DNA of 5,185 bases from CBDUQI01 sp965369325 (GTDB lineage Bacteria > Pseudomonadota > Gammaproteobacteria > Steroidobacterales > JBCBZW01), in NCBI GenBank assembly GCA_965369325.1, contig CBDUQI010000304.1, forward strand, positions 1-5,185, in the 5' to 3' direction. The notes beneath the pieces are model-generated. The model was not told the DNA's origin. It ran no database searches and saw only the letters and a list, made by a program, of their open reading frames with translations. Position numbers and translations under genes: made by a program. The number at the start of each line of letters is the position of its first letter. Within the stretch, counting starts at the first letter, position 1. Of this stretch, positions 5,133 through 5,185 are shown in pieces.

Positions 5133-5146
5133 CTCTCCAAGGAGAG
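5133..5146. promoter_or_regulatory. Perfect dyad CTCTCC-AA-GGAGAG in the leader of the next gene
   Basis: Six-base perfect arms surround AA. The right arm contains a strong Shine-Dalgarno-like AGGAG (5140-5144), but it is 33 bases from the ATG at 5178 and 14 from an in-frame-capable TTG at 5159. It may be an operator, or, if transcribed, a site that affects ribosome access. The two-base loop is too small for a full RNA stem without opening the inner pairs. Confidence 0.45.
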
Positions 5147-5159
5147 CCATTTCAGCTAT

Positions 5160-5178
5160 TGATAACAGGTAATTATCA
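5160..5178. promoter_or_regulatory. Dyad TGATAA-N7-TTATCA at the next start codon
   Basis: Perfect 6-bp arms (5160-5165 and 5173-5178) surround CAGGTAA; the right arm ends on the A of the ATG at 5178. In mRNA the dyad would form an A/T-rich stem placing the weak AGG ribosome site in the loop. On DNA it resembles a repressor site. Confidence 0.4.
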
Positions 5179-5185
5179 TGCTCGA
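5178..5185 (+). CDS. Possible start of a downstream gene, cut by window end
   Basis: ATG at 5178-5180 is followed by CTC and then the window ends, so only two codons are visible. ACAGGT (5165-5170) is a weak ribosome site eight bases before the start. An alternative start is TTG at 5159, with AGGAG at 5140-5144. Nothing can be said about the product. Given the preceding TIR-FGE gene it could be a partner gene, but that is only position-based inference. Confidence 0.25.

Larger units (their letters stand above)
4974..5177 (+). other. Non-coding, repeat-rich intergenic region
   Basis: No gene is supported on either strand over these 204 bases. The region holds the 125-bp inverted-repeat segment, two pairs of 10-bp-spaced direct repeats, a -10-like CATAAT (5117-5122) without a good -35, and two dyads close to the next possible start codon. 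Confidence 0.6.

Noticed and set aside
1..5185. CRISPR array, tRNA or rRNA gene
   Set aside because: No regularly spaced repeats of 24-37 bp, no cloverleaf with a T-loop GTTCGA-type core in the right context, and no rRNA-like conserved segments were seen.

Overview
This looks like chromosomal DNA of a Gram-negative proteobacterium, most likely a gammaproteobacterium, though that finer placement is tentative. The main evidence is a TonB-dependent outer-membrane receptor with a Sec signal peptide, paired divergently with a TetR-type regulator. The left part (about 1-2995) is compact and GC-rich and reads as ordinary transport and regulation DNA. The right part (about 3079-5185) is accessory: a decayed insertion sequence, a TIR-effector fusion gene and a repeat-rich non-coding stretch.

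Layout. Positions 1-2131 (minus strand) hold a TonB-dependent receptor whose 3' end lies beyond the window start. Positions 2132-2365 are a divergent control region with overlapping promoter-like elements, a TGACT/AGTCA dyad and several short hairpins. Positions 2366-2971 (plus strand) encode the TetR-family regulator. A strong inverted repeat covers its stop codon. Converging on it from the minus strand is the last ~28 codons of a sugar-porter-type MFS transporter gene (2993-3078). This gene is cut at 3079 by one end of an IS6-family insertion sequence. The IS runs to about 3631. It is heavily decayed: its transposase (3110-3576) is scattered over all three frames, has in-frame stops, and carries two internal deletions that remove the regions of the first Asp and the final Glu of the DDE triad. 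No target duplication flanks it.

After a 118-bp spacer with a promoter-like TTGACA, positions 3750-4973 (plus strand, GTG start) encode a 407-residue protein. It has an N-terminal TIR domain and a C-terminal formylglycine-generating-enzyme/sulfatase-modifying-factor (FGE/SUMF1) fold domain. The catalytic cysteines of true FGE are absent, so the C-terminal half is better read as a C-type-lectin-like binding or sensing module feeding a TIR NAD-cleaving or signalling effector. This is the most interesting gene here and a candidate immunity/conflict protein. The FGE fold is also the fold of many diversity-generating-retroelement variable proteins. No template repeat or reverse transcriptase is visible, so that remains a hypothesis.

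Positions 4974-5177 have no convincing gene. They hold an imperfect ~20-bp inverted repeat 125 bp from end to end, two pairs of 10-bp-phased direct repeats, a perfect CTCTCC-AA-GGAGAG dyad and a TGATAA/TTATCA dyad that ends at a possible start codon at 5178. This looks like the leader or control region of the next gene, which lies almost wholly outside the window.

How the parts work together: the regulator probably controls the divergent receptor and may once have controlled the lost MFS transporter, a common uptake arrangement (outer-membrane receptor, regulator, inner-membrane permease). IS6 activity with adjacent deletion is the simplest explanation for the loss of the transporter and the new neighbourhood of the TIR gene.
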